Counted from the stretch's first letter, positions 9,358 to 19,005 are shown. The stretch is DNA of 64,000 nt from Brevibacterium sp. CBA3109 (GCF_040256645.1 NZ_CP158281.1:930001-994000); one strand, 5' to 3'. Notes: generated by a model from the letters alone, not told the origin. A program made the numbers and translations.

Positions 9358-9500
9358 GCCCTTTGGCTTCTGGCCCTTGTCTTTCCCTTCGGCGCATTGC
9401 CTGCTAGATTTTCCCTAACTGCCGCGCATCGAACAGATGTTAAGTTCGGGGCGCAATAATGGTGGGAACTCACACGCTCGAAGAAGGAATTGAACTGTCA

Positions 9501-11222
9501 ATGAGAAATGGCGAGCTGTCCCCATCGTTCCGCGATGAGGCCCTGCACACACTAGAGAACACCACCCCTGACAACCCCCTGGACGTCTTCGTCGTGGGTG
9601 GAGGGGTCACGGGAGCCGGCTCGGCGTTCGATGCGGCCACTCGCGGACTGAAGGTCGGGGTCGTCGATGCTCAGGACTGGGCCTCGGGCACCTCGTCGCG
9701 GTCCTCGAAGCTCATGCACGGGGGACTGCGCTACCTCGAGATGCTCGACTTCAAACTCGTGGCCGAAGCTCTGAAGGAGCGCGATCTCCTTCTCCAGCAC
9801 ACGGCTCCGCACCTGGTTGAGCCCGTCGCCTTCGTGTTCCCCTTCGAGCATCGCCTCATCGACCGTGCGTTCATCGGCTCCGGCGTTCTGCTCTACGACA
9901 CCATGGCTACTCGGCCCGGCCGAAAACGAGCCGTGCCGATGCACCGGCACCTGAGCAAGAAGGCCCTGAGCGCTCACTTCCCCGGCCTGGCAGATGACGC
10001 TGCCGTCGGTGCCCTCGAATACTACGATGCGAAGGTCGACGACGCCCGCTTCGTCATGACGCTGATCCGTTCGGCAGTTGGCTACGGCGCAGCCGCAGCC
10101 AACCACGTGTCCGTCATCGACTACCTTCACGACGGCGACAGGGTCTCCGGCGTCCGTGCCCGAGATGAGATGACCGGCCGCGAGTTCGACATCCACGCCC
10201 GCCGCACGATCCTCGCCGGGGGAGTCTGGACCGAGGAGCAGCAGGACCTGGCCCAGGCCGATGCCGGCCTCAAGGTGCTCGCCTCAAAAGGCGTGCATAT
10301 CACCGTCGACCAAGACAAGATCAAGGCCGATCCGGACACAGGCATCATCTCGAAGACGGAGAAGTCCGTGCTCTTCGTCATCCCGTGGGATGGCTACTGG
10401 GTCATCGGCACCACCGACACCCCGTGGGATCAGGACGTCGACTCACCGGTGGCGAACTCCGATGACATCGAGTATCTGCTCAAACATGCGAACGCGATTC
10501 TGGCGGAGAAGTTGACCCGCGATGATGTCATCGGCGTCTACTCGGGTCTGCGACCGCTGCTCCAGCCGGTAGCCAAGGAGGGACAGGCTTCGACGAAGGT
10601 CTCACGCGAGCACACGGTGATGGAGGTCGAACCCGGCCTGTCTGCGATCGCCGGTGGAAAGTACACGACCTATCGGGTGATGGCCGAAGACGCTGTCGAC
10701 TTCGCCCTCGGTCACGATGCGAAGGACCGTCGCTCGCTGACCGAATCGATTCCGCTGCTCGGCGCCCAAGGCGTTGGTGCCGTGAGACGCGGTCAGGCAG
10801 GCATCGCCGAGAAGTACGGGTGGGACGAGGACCGTGTGAAGCGTCTCATCCGTCGCTACGGCACCCTGGTCGAGGACATCCTCGACCTCGTCGACGAGCA
10901 TCCCGAACTCGGCCGGCCGTTGCCCGGCGCGCAGCGCTACCTGCGCGTCGAGGCCCACTACGCGGCGACATCGGAAGGTGCCGTCCACCTCGGCGATATT
11001 CTCGAACGCCGGATGCGGCTCAACTATGAGGTCAAAGATCGAGGCAAGAGCGCCGCCGAGGCGGTCGCCGCCATCGTCGCACCCATCCTCGGGTGGGACG
11101 AGGAGCGGGAAGCGAGCGAAATCGCAGACTTCAACGCCCACGTCGACGCACAGATCGCTGCGGAATCGACCCACGACGATGCCTCGGCTGCGGCACTCCT
11201 CGCAGAGTCCCAGAAGTCGTAA
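9501..11222 (+). CDS. glpD: Glycerol-3-phosphate dehydrogenase GlpD
   Basis: 573-residue FAD-dependent, membrane-associated dehydrogenase passing electrons from glycerol 3-phosphate to menaquinone. The FAD-binding motif VVGGGVTGAGSAFDAATRG, the family segment SSRSSKLMHGGLRYLE and the late GGKYTTYRVMAEDAVD are present. The ATG at 9501 is chosen because AGAAGGAA lies upstream; an ATG at 9459 would add 14 residues. It heads a glpD-glpF-glpK series with short gaps (42 and 63 bases). Confidence 0.93.
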   Translation: MRNGELSPSFRDEALHTLENTTPDNPLDVFVVGGGVTGAGSAFDAATRGLKVGVVDAQDWASGTSSRSSKLMHGGLRYLEMLDFKLVAEALKERDLLLQHTAPHLVEPVAFVFPFEHRLIDRAFIGSGVLLYDTMATRPGRKRAVPMHRHLSKKALSAHFPGLADDAAVGALEYYDAKVDDARFVMTLIRSAVGYGAAAANHVSVIDYLHDGDRVSGVRARDEMTGREFDIHARRTILAGGVWTEEQQDLAQADAGLKVLASKGVHITVDQDKIKADPDTGIISKTEKSVLFVIPWDGYWVIGTTDTPWDQDVDSPVANSDDIEYLLKHANAILAEKLTRDDVIGVYSGLRPLLQPVAKEGQASTKVSREHTVMEVEPGLSAIAGGKYTTYRVMAEDAVDFALGHDAKDRRSLTESIPLLGAQGVGAVRRGQAGIAEKYGWDEDRVKRLIRRYGTLVEDILDLVDEHPELGRPLPGAQRYLRVEAHYAATSEGAVHLGDILERRMRLNYEVKDRGKSAAEAVAAIVAPILGWDEEREASEIADFNAHVDAQIAAESTHDDASAAALLAESQKS

Positions 11223-11264
11223 TACCTGCAAAAAGGACAGACAAACAATAGGAGTTTGTGAGAT

Positions 11265-11987
11265 ATGGGTACTATTTTCCTCTATGAGATCGCCGGCACG
11301 GCGATGCTCATGCTGCTGGGCGTCGGCGTCGTCGCCAATGTGGTTCTGGGTAAGACGAAGGGCAACGGGGGAGGCTGGCTCCTCATCTCGTTCGGCTGGG
11401 GTCTGGCAGTCTTCGCCGGTGTCTTCGTCGCCTTCAAGACCGGAGCGCACCTCAACCCGGCAGTGACCTTCGGCATCTTCGCCAGCGGGGCCGAAGAGTA
11501 CGCGCCCGGCATCGCCGTGAACTTCGGCAACACCATCGCCTACCTCGCGGCCGAGATGATCGGTGCGATGATCGGTGCGGTTCTCGCCTGGGCCGTGTAC
11601 AAGAAGCACTACGACGAAGAGAAGGAAGCCGGTAATATTCTCGCCACCTTCTCGACCGGACCCGAGATCCGCAGCTACGGCTGGAACTTCCTCACCGAGG
11701 TCATCGCCACGTTCGTCCTCGTGTTCGTCATCCTCCTCTTCGGAGGAACCCCGCACGGGCTCGGACCTTTGGCGGTCGGCCTTCTCGTCCTCGTCATCGG
11801 TGCATCGCTGGGCGGGCCCACCGGTTACGCGATCAACCCGGCCCGTGACCTCGGACCCCGCATCGTCCATGCCCTGCTGCCGATCCGCAACAAGGGCGGA
11901 TCCGACTGGGCCTATTCGTGGGTGCCGATCGCAGGCCCACTCGTCGGCGGCGTCATCGCCGGGCTGGCCTCCCAGGCCTTCGTCTGA
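11265..11987 (+). CDS. glpF: Glycerol facilitator (aquaglyceroporin) GlpF
   Basis: 240-residue MIP-family channel with six predicted membrane segments. Both pore motifs are present: HLNPAVTFG near residue 65 and AINPARDLGPR near 190. The aspartate after the second NPAR is typical of glycerol-conducting members rather than strict aquaporins. It lies between glpD and glpK. Confidence 0.94.
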   Translation: MGTIFLYEIAGTAMLMLLGVGVVANVVLGKTKGNGGGWLLISFGWGLAVFAGVFVAFKTGAHLNPAVTFGIFASGAEEYAPGIAVNFGNTIAYLAAEMIGAMIGAVLAWAVYKKHYDEEKEAGNILATFSTGPEIRSYGWNFLTEVIATFVLVFVILLFGGTPHGLGPLAVGLLVLVIGASLGGPTGYAINPARDLGPRIVHALLPIRNKGGSDWAYSWVPIAGPLVGGVIAGLASQAFV

Positions 11988-12050
11988 GTCCATCAGACCC
12001 TCGTCTGAGTCACCAGCAATCCACAGCATCACCTCGACATAGGAGTCAGA

Positions 12051-13583
12051 ATGAGTCAGGAAAAGTTCATCCTCGCCATCGACCAGGGCACTACCTCGTC
12101 GCGGGCCATCGTCTTCAACCACGACGGGCAGATCGTGTCCTCGGGCCAGCTCGAGCACGAACAGATCTTCCCCCGCGCCGGCTGGGTCGAACACGACCCG
12201 ATGGAGATCATCAGGAACACGAATGAGGCGGTCGGTCAGGCCCTGACCCGGGCCGACATCAACCGCCACCAGCTCGAGGGTGTGGGCATCACGAACCAAC
12301 GTGAGACCACGGTCATCTGGAACAAGAACACCGGAAAGCCCGTCTACAATGCGATCGTCTGGCAGGACACCAGAACTCAGAAGATCTGCGACGAACTCGC
12401 CGGAGACGATGGACCCGATAAGTACAAGGAGCGCGTCGGCCTGCCCCTGGCGACCTACTTCGCCGGGCCGAAGGCCAAATGGATCTTCGACAACGTCGAC
12501 GGCGTCAAGGAGTCGGCTGAGGCCGGTGAACTGCTCTTCGGCACCATGGATACCTGGGTTCTCTGGAACCTCACGGGCGGCGTCAACGGCGGCATCCACG
12601 TCACCGACGTCACGAACGCCTCACGGACGATGCTCATGAACATCAAGAGCCTCGACTGGAACGAGGAGATCGCCGGCGAGATGGGCATTCCCCTCTCGAT
12701 GCTCCCAGAGATCAGGTCCTGCTCCGAGGTCTACGGCTATGGTGCGAAGAACGGCCTCATCATCGACACCCCGATCTGCGGCATCGTCGGTGACCAGCAG
12801 GCAGCGACCTTCGGCCAGGCCTGCTTCGAGAAGGGTCAGGCCAAGAACACTTACGGCACCGGCAACTTCATGCTCATCAACACGGGAACCGAACCGGTGG
12901 CCAGCAAGAATGGCCTGCTAACGACCGTGGCCTACAAGATCGGCGACGCTGACGCGGTCTACGCCCTCGAAGGCTCGGTCGCGGTCACAGGTTCTCTCGT
13001 GCAGTGGCTTCGTGACAATTTCGGAATCATCTCCGAGGCCCCCGAGGTCGAGAAGCTGGCGAAGAATGTCGATGACAACGGCGGCTGCTATATCGTGCCC
13101 GCCTTCTCGGGTCTCTTCGCCCCGCACTGGGAGTCGGATGCACGTGGCGTGATGGTGGGACTGACCCGCTACGTCAACAAGAACCACATCGCGCGTGCGG
13201 CGCTCGAGTCCGTGGCGTTCCAGTCTCGTGAGGTCCTCGATGCGATGAACCTCGACTCGGGCGTCGAACTCACTGAGCTCAAGGTCGACGGCGGCATGGT
13301 TGCCAATGAGACGCTCATGCAGTTCCAGGCCGACCTCCTCGGCGTGCCAGTCATCCGCCCCGAGGTCGTCGAGACCACGGCGCTGGGTGCGGCCTACGCT
13401 GCCGGCATCGCCGTGAAGTTCTGGAACGGTGAGGAAGACGTCAAGGCGAACTGGCGCGAGGACAAGCGTTGGCTGCCTTCGATGGACGAGGACAAGGTCG
13501 CTCGCGCCTACCGTCTGTGGAACAAGGCTGTCGAAAGGTCGAAGAACTGGGTCGACGAGGACGTCGAGGCCCTCTCCGACTGA
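12051..13583 (+). CDS. glpK: Glycerol kinase GlpK
   Basis: 510-residue FGGY-family kinase that phosphorylates incoming glycerol. The N-terminal phosphate loop [12 protein letters not shown], the substrate segment [13 protein letters not shown] and the C-terminal family motif [19 protein letters not shown] are intact. An AGGAG site precedes the ATG. It ends the glycerol block; a truncated acetyltransferase remnant on the other strand abuts its 3' end. Confidence 0.96.
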   Translation: MSQEKFILAIDQGTTSSRAIVFNHDGQIVSSGQLEHEQIFPRAGWVEHDPMEIIRNTNEAVGQALTRADINRHQLEGVGITNQRETTVIWNKNTGKPVYNAIVWQDTRTQKICDELAGDDGPDKYKERVGLPLATYFAGPKAKWIFDNVDGVKESAEAGELLFGTMDTWVLWNLTGGVNGGIHVTDVTNASRTMLMNIKSLDWNEEIAGEMGIPLSMLPEIRSCSEVYGYGAKNGLIIDTPICGIVGDQQAATFGQACFEKGQAKNTYGTGNFMLINTGTEPVASKNGLLTTVAYKIGDADAVYALEGSVAVTGSLVQWLRDNFGIISEAPEVEKLAKNVDDNGGCYIVPAFSGLFAPHWESDARGVMVGLTRYVNKNHIARAALESVAFQSREVLDAMNLDSGVELTELKVDGGMVANETLMQFQADLLGVPVIRPEVVETTALGAAYAAGIAVKFWNGEEDVKANWREDKRWLPSMDEDKVARAYRLWNKAVERSKNWVDEDVEALSD

Positions 13584-13589
13584 TTTCCG

Positions 13590-13907
13590 ACCGAGGTTCA
13601 ACCTCGCCGAGGTCGGCCTCAGTGGGGGCTTGCCTCTGTTGAGGCCGATCGTGAACATGCACTCCGGCGCCGCCGGGGACACTCCGTCGAAGACGTGAGT
13701 GATCTCCGTGCGGCGCCGGAGCGCATCCGGGTGGAGATTGATCGCTGCCAGCTGCCCCAGTCCCGAGGCGTCGGGGAGTCGGTCGAGAAGGCCGAGGATC
13801 TCGTCGGCCATGATGCCGCGATGGGCAGCCTCCCACACGGCGATGTGGACTTCGGCGATGCGGGAGGCATCATCGGCTCTGTCCCAGTGGACTCGAAAAT
13901 CAGCCAT
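13590..13907 (-). pseudogene. N-terminal remnant of a GNAT acetyltransferase
   Basis: From the ATG at 13907 the minus frame gives about 100 residues whose beginning resembles the GNAT N-terminus: ADDASRIAEVHIAVWEAAHR followed by GIMADEIL. The acetyl-CoA-binding part is absent; the frame simply continues into sequence antisense to glpK with no family similarity. It looks like a gene truncated by rearrangement or shifted out of frame. A short functional protein is less likely. Confidence 0.45.
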
Positions 13908-13981
13908 CGATCCAACTCAGCCACTTCAGGGCTTATGCTTTCTGAGGGAATACGGAAACTTCGAGGACTAAACTGGGTGAG

Positions 13982-14992
13982 ATGAGCAGGGCGAAACGGT
14001 CGAAGTCAGCACGCAAGGTGTACACCGCGAAGAATTCCGCGCGGTCCAATTTCCGACGCCACAGGGAGTACTTCGACAGCCACGAGGTCTATGACCACGA
14101 GACCCAGCACAGTTCGGAGCACCGGATCCGGGTCGGACTCTCCAGCTCCTCGGTGTCCCCGATGACCGTGGCCGAGACCTTCTCCCAAGCTGCCAAACAC
14201 GGCTACGACGGTGTCGAGATCATGGTCACCCACAATGCCGAGACCCGCGACGTCGACCTCATCAACGGCCTGGCTGCGGAGACGGGACTCGAGGTCATGT
14301 CCCTGCACGCGCCGACTCTGCTCTTCCTGCCCCGCGTGCTGCACAAGGACCACTGGGAGAAGCTGCGCATCACCGCGAACCTCGCGAAGGCGGTCGGTGC
14401 CAAAACTGTGGTCCTGCACCCGCCATTTCGGTGGCAGGGAGAATACGCGCTGGGCTTCGTCGACGGTGTGCGCCAGGTGTCGCAGGAGACCGGAGTCACC
14501 CTGGCCGTGGAGAACATGTATCCCTGGCGTGCAGGCGTGCGCGAGATCCTCGTCTACTATCCCGACTGGAACCCCCTTGATGAGGACTACGATGCCCTGA
14601 CCTTCGACTTCTCCCACGCTTCGACGGCTGGAATGAACGCCGTCGAGACCGTGTCGGAGATCTTCGACAAACTCCGCCACGTCCATCTCACCGACGGCTC
14701 CGGATCGCTCAAGGACGAACACCTGATCCCCGGTGCCGGCACCATGCCCGTGGCCGAGACTCTGCAGCTTCTGGCCAAACACAACTGGTCCGGCGACGTC
14801 GTCGTCGAAGTCAACACCCGCTTCGTGACGAAGAAGCCCACCCGGGAGCAGATGCTCGCCGACTCCCTCGCCTTCGCTCGCACCCATCTCGGGCTTGAGG
14901 CCGATGACCGCCACCGCCACCGCCACCGCAACGCCTCGAGCCATGTGCGGACCAGCGAAACGGGTGCGAGCGAGAAACCGTCGAACAAATGA
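13982..14992 (+). CDS. Sugar phosphate isomerase/epimerase-like TIM-barrel protein
   Basis: 336-residue xylose isomerase-like (AP endonuclease 2 superfamily) protein; counterpart by synteny of mycobacterial Rv0498. A basic N-terminal tail of about 45 residues precedes the barrel. Likely metal ligands lie in VVLHPPFRW, LAVENMYPW, LTFDFSHAST and VHLTDGSG. The C-terminus has a His/Arg-rich stretch (DRHRHRHRN). The reaction is unknown. Its stop overlaps a possible ATG of proC by four bases, suggesting coupling. Confidence 0.8.
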   Translation: MSRAKRSKSARKVYTAKNSARSNFRRHREYFDSHEVYDHETQHSSEHRIRVGLSSSSVSPMTVAETFSQAAKHGYDGVEIMVTHNAETRDVDLINGLAAETGLEVMSLHAPTLLFLPRVLHKDHWEKLRITANLAKAVGAKTVVLHPPFRWQGEYALGFVDGVRQVSQETGVTLAVENMYPWRAGVREILVYYPDWNPLDEDYDALTFDFSHASTAGMNAVETVSEIFDKLRHVHLTDGSGSLKDEHLIPGAGTMPVAETLQLLAKHNWSGDVVVEVNTRFVTKKPTREQMLADSLAFARTHLGLEADDRHRHRHRNASSHVRTSETGASEKPSNK

Positions 14993-15039
14993 ACACGGAA
15001 CTCACACCAACTGAACCACCACAGAAAGGCAGGTCTGAT

Positions 15040-15876
15040 TTGACCTCCATCGCCTCCATCGGCACCGGAAACATGGGCACGGCACTGATCAAGGGAATCA
15101 TGAGCGCCGACGAGAAGCTCGACGTTCGCGCGACGACCAATTCGGCCACCTCGGCGAAGCGACTCGCTGCGGAGCTCCCGAGTGCGACCATCACCTCGCT
15201 GGAGGACGATGCCGAGGCCAACAGCAAGGCCGCCGCTGGAGCGGACTTCGTCTTCCTCGGCGTCAAGCCGTGGATGATGGCCGACACAGTGGCCGACCTC
15301 GCCCCGAGCCTGAGCGCGAACAGCGTGCTCGTCTCGATGGCTGCCGGTGTCGCCATGGCCGACCTGGCCACACTGGCACCGAAGAACAAGATCGTGCGGA
15401 TCATGCCCAATACCCCCAGCTCCATCGGGCACGGTGTGATCGCTCTTGCACCCTCCGCCGAGGTGGACGAGACCACAGTGGACACACTGCGGACGCTGCT
15501 GTCTGGAGCCGGTCTCGTCGTGGCCCTTGATGAAACCGAGATCCCCGCCATGACCGGGATCTCCGGTTCAGGAGTGGCCTACTTCTTCCTCCTCGCCGAA
15601 ACGATGATCGCCGCTGGCGTGAAGATGGGGCTCAGCGAGGAGACGGCCAAGCAGATGGTCGTGGCCACAGCGGACGGAGCCGGTCGGCTCCTCAGTGAGA
15701 AGCCGGACCCGAGCGCACAGCGTCAGGCCGTCAGCAGCAAGGGCGGCACCACGCTCGCCGGACTGCAGACCTTCATCGATGCGGGGCTCTTCGACACCGC
15801 CGAGGCGGCTGTGCAGGCTGCAGGCAACCGTTCCCTCGAAATGGAGAAAGAGAACTCCAAGGTCATCAACGGTTGA
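15040..15876 (+). CDS. proC: Pyrroline-5-carboxylate reductase ProC
   Basis: About 278 residues. It reduces pyrroline-5-carboxylate to proline with NAD(P)H. The Rossmann motif SIGTGNMGTALIKG opens the protein, and the C-terminal domain carries GISGSGVAYFFLLAE and the substrate-site segment SSKGGTTLAGLQTF. A TTG start at 15040 is preferred because GAAAGGCAGG precedes it and the protein then begins at the conserved fold. An ATG at 14989 overlapping the previous stop would add 17 unconserved residues. Confidence 0.93.
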   Translation: MTSIASIGTGNMGTALIKGIMSADEKLDVRATTNSATSAKRLAAELPSATITSLEDDAEANSKAAAGADFVFLGVKPWMMADTVADLAPSLSANSVLVSMAAGVAMADLATLAPKNKIVRIMPNTPSSIGHGVIALAPSAEVDETTVDTLRTLLSGAGLVVALDETEIPAMTGISGSGVAYFFLLAETMIAAGVKMGLSEETAKQMVVATADGAGRLLSEKPDPSAQRQAVSSKGGTTLAGLQTFIDAGLFDTAEAAVQAAGNRSLEMEKENSKVING

Positions 15877-15902
15877 GAAACCGGCCAGCTCGACAGCTTG
15901 GT

Positions 15903-16784
15903 TCAGGGGAGGCCCCCGGCCGACCTCGCGATGGACACCGCCTCATGCCGGGTGCTGGCCGAGAGCTTGACCATGGCCGTGTTCAGGTAGGACTTCACGG
16001 TTGACTCCCGAAGCCCCAGCCCCGCGGCGATCCGGGCATTCGACCATCCCAGTGCCACGTGCGAGAGAATGTCGGTTTCCCTGGGGGAGAGGCTGACAGC
16101 AGGCGACGGGTTCGGAAACAGATCCGAATTGTGGCCGGAGAGGATATCGGCCAGGCGATTCTCCACGACGGTCAGCCGCTGGCGCATCTCGTTCTCATCG
16201 ACGCCTGAACGGATTGAGCGCAGTTCCGCGTAGGTGCGGCGCAGAGCTTCCCTGCTCGAAGACTCGAGGTCGGAGTACCGATGCTCAGGGTCGACCGGTT
16301 CCTCGGTCGGTCGGGGCTGACCGAGCCGACCCAGATCCACTGACAGCTGCCTGACACGTTTGACCAGGTCGCTGGTCTGCGGGGCCGCCGCATTGTAGTT
16401 CTTGCGGTGACCGCAGTAGATCATCCCTGTGACGTCACCGCCGCGCAGGGTCGGCACAGCGATGAGAACCTGGATCCCCTCTCCGAGGATCTGCTCGTCG
16501 TAGTGATGGGTGATGAAGGGATCGAGCCCGTAGTCTTTGGTCAGCTGTGGGGTGCCTTCGGTGAGGGCACGTCCACCGAGGCCGCGTCCGGTGCTGACGA
16601 TAAGCGAGGACAGGCGATCTTGGCCGCCTCCGGCCACCGCTTGCACAGAGACCTCGCCTTCTTCGACCATGCCGCCGAAGACGACATCACCGGTCCCGCT
16701 TCGATGCAGGGAATCAACGGCTTCAGCGAAGAGCCGACGCGTCTCGGCCTTCAGCGCCCGAGCTTCTCTGGCTTGGACATCCAT
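15903..16784 (-). CDS. ramA: RamA-like GAF/LuxR-type transcriptional regulator
   Basis: 293-residue regulator: a GAF-like sensor region (about residues 20-150) and a C-terminal LuxR helix-turn-helix (about 225-290) with SPRETDILSHVALGWSNARI and LGLRESTVKSYLNTAMVKL. There is no receiver domain. Length, architecture and divergent position beside a DUF485/monocarboxylate permease pair match RamA of Corynebacterium glutamicum, which controls acetate metabolism and mctC. Orthology is inferred from context, so the symbol is provisional. The 111-base divergent region contains a perfect inverted repeat. Confidence 0.75.
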   Translation of the reverse strand: MDVQAREARALKAETRRLFAEAVDSLHRSGTGDVVFGGMVEEGEVSVQAVAGGGQDRLSSLIVSTGRGLGGRALTEGTPQLTKDYGLDPFITHHYDEQILGEGIQVLIAVPTLRGGDVTGMIYCGHRKNYNAAAPQTSDLVKRVRQLSVDLGRLGQPRPTEEPVDPEHRYSDLESSSREALRRTYAELRSIRSGVDENEMRQRLTVVENRLADILSGHNSDLFPNPSPAVSLSPRETDILSHVALGWSNARIAAGLGLRESTVKSYLNTAMVKLSASTRHEAVSIARSAGGLP

Positions 16785-16814
16785 GTGAACAAGCTACCAA
16801 CTTTGGGTGGTATT

Positions 16815-16832
16815 CCCCAGCGCAAGCTGGGA
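16815..16832. promoter_or_regulatory. Inverted repeat in the ramA-permease divergent region
   Basis: CCCCAGC and GCTGGGA flank CGCAAs as CCCAGC-GCAA-GCTGGG, a perfect 6-base-arm palindrome. G/C-run half sites such as TTTGGGTGG lie alongside (16803-16810). RamA of Corynebacterium is known to bind tandem short G- or C-run motifs, so this is a candidate operator; binding is not shown. Confidence 0.4.
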
Positions 16833-16895
16833 GTTAGTTTGAGACGGTGTGATTCAGACCACTGATGTTCGACGCACCTTTCGAATGGAGAAGCA

Positions 16896-17237
16896 ATGAC
16901 CGATCCCGTCAGCACTCGGGTCGATTTCCTCGTCGAAGAGGAGAATCCCGAATTCAAAGCACTGAAGCGCAAGAGGTTCTCGGTGGTGATACCACTGTCG
17001 ATCGGATTCATGGCGTGGTACTTCCTCTACGTCATCCTGAGCACCTACGCGCACGATTTCATGTCCACGAAGGTCGTCGGAGAGATCAATCTCGGCCTGG
17101 TCCTCGGCCTCCTGCAGTTCGTGACGACCTTCGCAATCACGATGTTCTACGTCTCGTTCGCGAACAAGAAGCTCGATCCGCCGGCATCGGCGATCCGTGA
17201 ACGCCTCCAGCAGCAGTCGGAAGGAACCACGCCATGA
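16896..17237 (+). CDS. DUF485 membrane protein
   Basis: 113-residue protein with two transmembrane segments (about residues 35-55 and 68-90), the classical DUF485 layout. DUF485 genes almost always precede a sodium/solute symporter of the acetate permease type, and here the stop overlaps the permease start by four bases (ATGA). It probably assists or regulates the permease. Confidence 0.9.
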   Translation: MTDPVSTRVDFLVEEENPEFKALKRKRFSVVIPLSIGFMAWYFLYVILSTYAHDFMSTKVVGEINLGLVLGLLQFVTTFAITMFYVSFANKKLDPPASAIRERLQQQSEGTTP

Positions 17238-18880
17238 GCGCCATTGCCATAGAAGACCTGTTCGCCTCCGGCCTCGACAAAGTGTCCCAAGGCGTGACTG
17301 AGGTGGAGAACAACCCGGTTCTCAACATCACGATCTTCGCCGCCTTCGTCGCGGTGACGATGTTCATCGTCCTGCGGGCCAGTAAGAACAACAAGTCGGC
17401 ATCCGACTATTACGCGGGTGGGCGGTCCTTCACCGGACCGCAGAACGGTTTTGCGATCTCGGGTGACTATCTGTCCGCGGCTTCGTTCCTCGGTATCTGC
17501 GGGGCCATCGCAGTCAATGGCTACGACGGTTTCCTGTACTCGATCGGCTTCCTCGTCGCATGGCTCGTCGCCCTGCTCATCGTTGCCGAGCTGATGCGCA
17601 ACACGGGCAAGTTCACGATGGCCGATGTGCTCTCGTTCCGCCTCAAGCAGCGCCCCGTGCGGATGGCTGCAGCCCTGTCGACCCTGGCTGTCTGCTTCTT
17701 CTATCTCCTGGCACAGATGGCAGGAGCAGGCGGACTCGTGTCGCTGCTCATGGGCATCGACAGCAAGGTCGGGCAGTCGCTGGTCGTCGCCGTGGTCGGT
17801 GCGCTCATGATCATCTACGTGCTCGTCGGAGGCATGAAGGGAACCACCTGGGTGCAGATCGTCAAGGCGGTCCTGCTCATAGCGGGCGCGTTCGCAATGA
17901 CGATCTGGGTGCTCGCACTCAACGGATTCAATCTTTCGACCCTCCTGGCCTCCGCGGTCGAGAATTCAGGCGTGGGTGAGGAGATCCTGGCCCCCGGTCA
18001 GAAGTACGGAGAGAATCCTCTCGACTTCATCTCCCTGGCGCTGGCTCTGGTGCTCGGCACGGCTGGTCTGCCACACGTTCTCATGCGCTTCTACACGGTG
18101 CCTTCGGCGAAGGAAGCCCGTCGCTCTGTCGTCTGGGCGATCTGGCTCATCGGTCTCTTCTATCTGTTCACCCTCGTCCTCGGTTACGGTGCGTCAGCTC
18201 TCGTCGGTGCTGAGGCGATCGAGAACGCACCCGGGGGAGTGAATTCGGCGGCACCGCTGCTGGCACTCCACCTCGGCGGGCCCGTTCTCATGGGCTTCAT
18301 CTCTGCCGTGGCATTCGCGACGATTCTCGCCGTCGTCGCGGGCCTCGCGATCACGGCGGCCGCTTCGTTCGCCCACGACATCTACGCGAGTGTCATCAAG
18401 AAGGGCAAGGTCGACGACCCCGACGCCGAGGTCAAAATCGCGCGTCGCACGGTCATCGTCATCGGTGCCGTGGCGATCATCGGCGGCATCGGAGTCCAAG
18501 GCCAGAACATCGCATTCCTGGTGGCGCTCGCCTTCGCCGTCGCGGCCAGTGCGAACCTGCCGACGATCATCTACTCGCTGTTCTGGAAGCGCTTCACGAC
18601 TCGTGGTGCGGTCTGGTCGATCTACGGCGGTCTCGGCTCGGCGATTCTGCTGATCGCGTTCTCCCCGGTCGTCTCCGGTTCCGAGACCGCGATGATCGCG
18701 GGAGCCGACTTCGCGATCTTCCCGCTGTCGAATCCCGGCATCATCTCGATCCCGCTGGGCTTCATCCTCGGCTGGATTGCGTCGATCACCGACAAGACCG
18801 TCGAGAGCCCGGAGCTGGCAGCTGAGATGGACGTGCGCGCCCACACCGGTTTCGGCGCCGAGGAGGCTGTCGAACACTGA
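17234..18880 (+). CDS. Cation/monocarboxylate symporter (ActP/MctC family)
   Basis: 548-residue sodium:solute symporter family protein with about 13 hydrophobic segments. The SSS signature region DYYAGGRSFTGPQNGFAISG and the following DYLSAASFLGICGAIA match acetate permeases. With DUF485 upstream and a RamA-like regulator divergent, uptake of acetate, pyruvate or propionate is likely, as for Corynebacterium MctC. Propionate uptake would fit the methylcitrate genes in the same window. The exact substrate is inferred. Confidence 0.9.
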   Translation: MSAIAIEDLFASGLDKVSQGVTEVENNPVLNITIFAAFVAVTMFIVLRASKNNKSASDYYAGGRSFTGPQNGFAISGDYLSAASFLGICGAIAVNGYDGFLYSIGFLVAWLVALLIVAELMRNTGKFTMADVLSFRLKQRPVRMAAALSTLAVCFFYLLAQMAGAGGLVSLLMGIDSKVGQSLVVAVVGALMIIYVLVGGMKGTTWVQIVKAVLLIAGAFAMTIWVLALNGFNLSTLLASAVENSGVGEEILAPGQKYGENPLDFISLALALVLGTAGLPHVLMRFYTVPSAKEARRSVVWAIWLIGLFYLFTLVLGYGASALVGAEAIENAPGGVNSAAPLLALHLGGPVLMGFISAVAFATILAVVAGLAITAAASFAHDIYASVIKKGKVDDPDAEVKIARRTVIVIGAVAIIGGIGVQGQNIAFLVALAFAVAASANLPTIIYSLFWKRFTTRGAVWSIYGGLGSAILLIAFSPVVSGSETAMIAGADFAIFPLSNPGIISIPLGFILGWIASITDKTVESPELAAEMDVRAHTGFGAEEAVEH

Positions 18881-18897
18881 GAGTGAGGGAATTTCAG

Positions 18898-18927
18898 CTG
18901 AGGGGGTGGCTGCGGCCGCCCCCTCAG
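18898..18927 (+). terminator. Hairpin after the permease gene
   Basis: CTGAGGGGG pairs perfectly with CCCCCTCAG around a 12-base loop, 17 bases after the permease stop. The tail (TCGTTG) is only weakly T-rich, so intrinsic termination is probable but not certain. Confidence 0.55.
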
Positions 18928-18943
18928 TCGTTGCCGCAGTGTT

Positions 18944-19005
18944 CCCCTGCAGGGGCTGGACCACCCAGCACTTGGACCACCCAGCACTTGGACCACCCTG
19001 CAGGG
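18944..19005. repeat. 16-base tandem repeat flanked by palindromes
   Basis: Two perfect copies of TGGACCACCCAGCACT (18957-18972, 18973-18988) and a partial third copy lie between the palindromes CCCCTGCAGGGG (18944-18955) and CCCTGCAGGG (18996-19005). No gene covers it. It lies between the permease gene and tRNA-Gly. Confidence 0.8.

Noticed and set aside
10602..12599. 665-codon open frame on the minus strand opposite glpD-glpF-glpK
   Set aside because: It has no family motif, covers three well-supported plus-strand genes, and long antisense frames are expected at this GC content.
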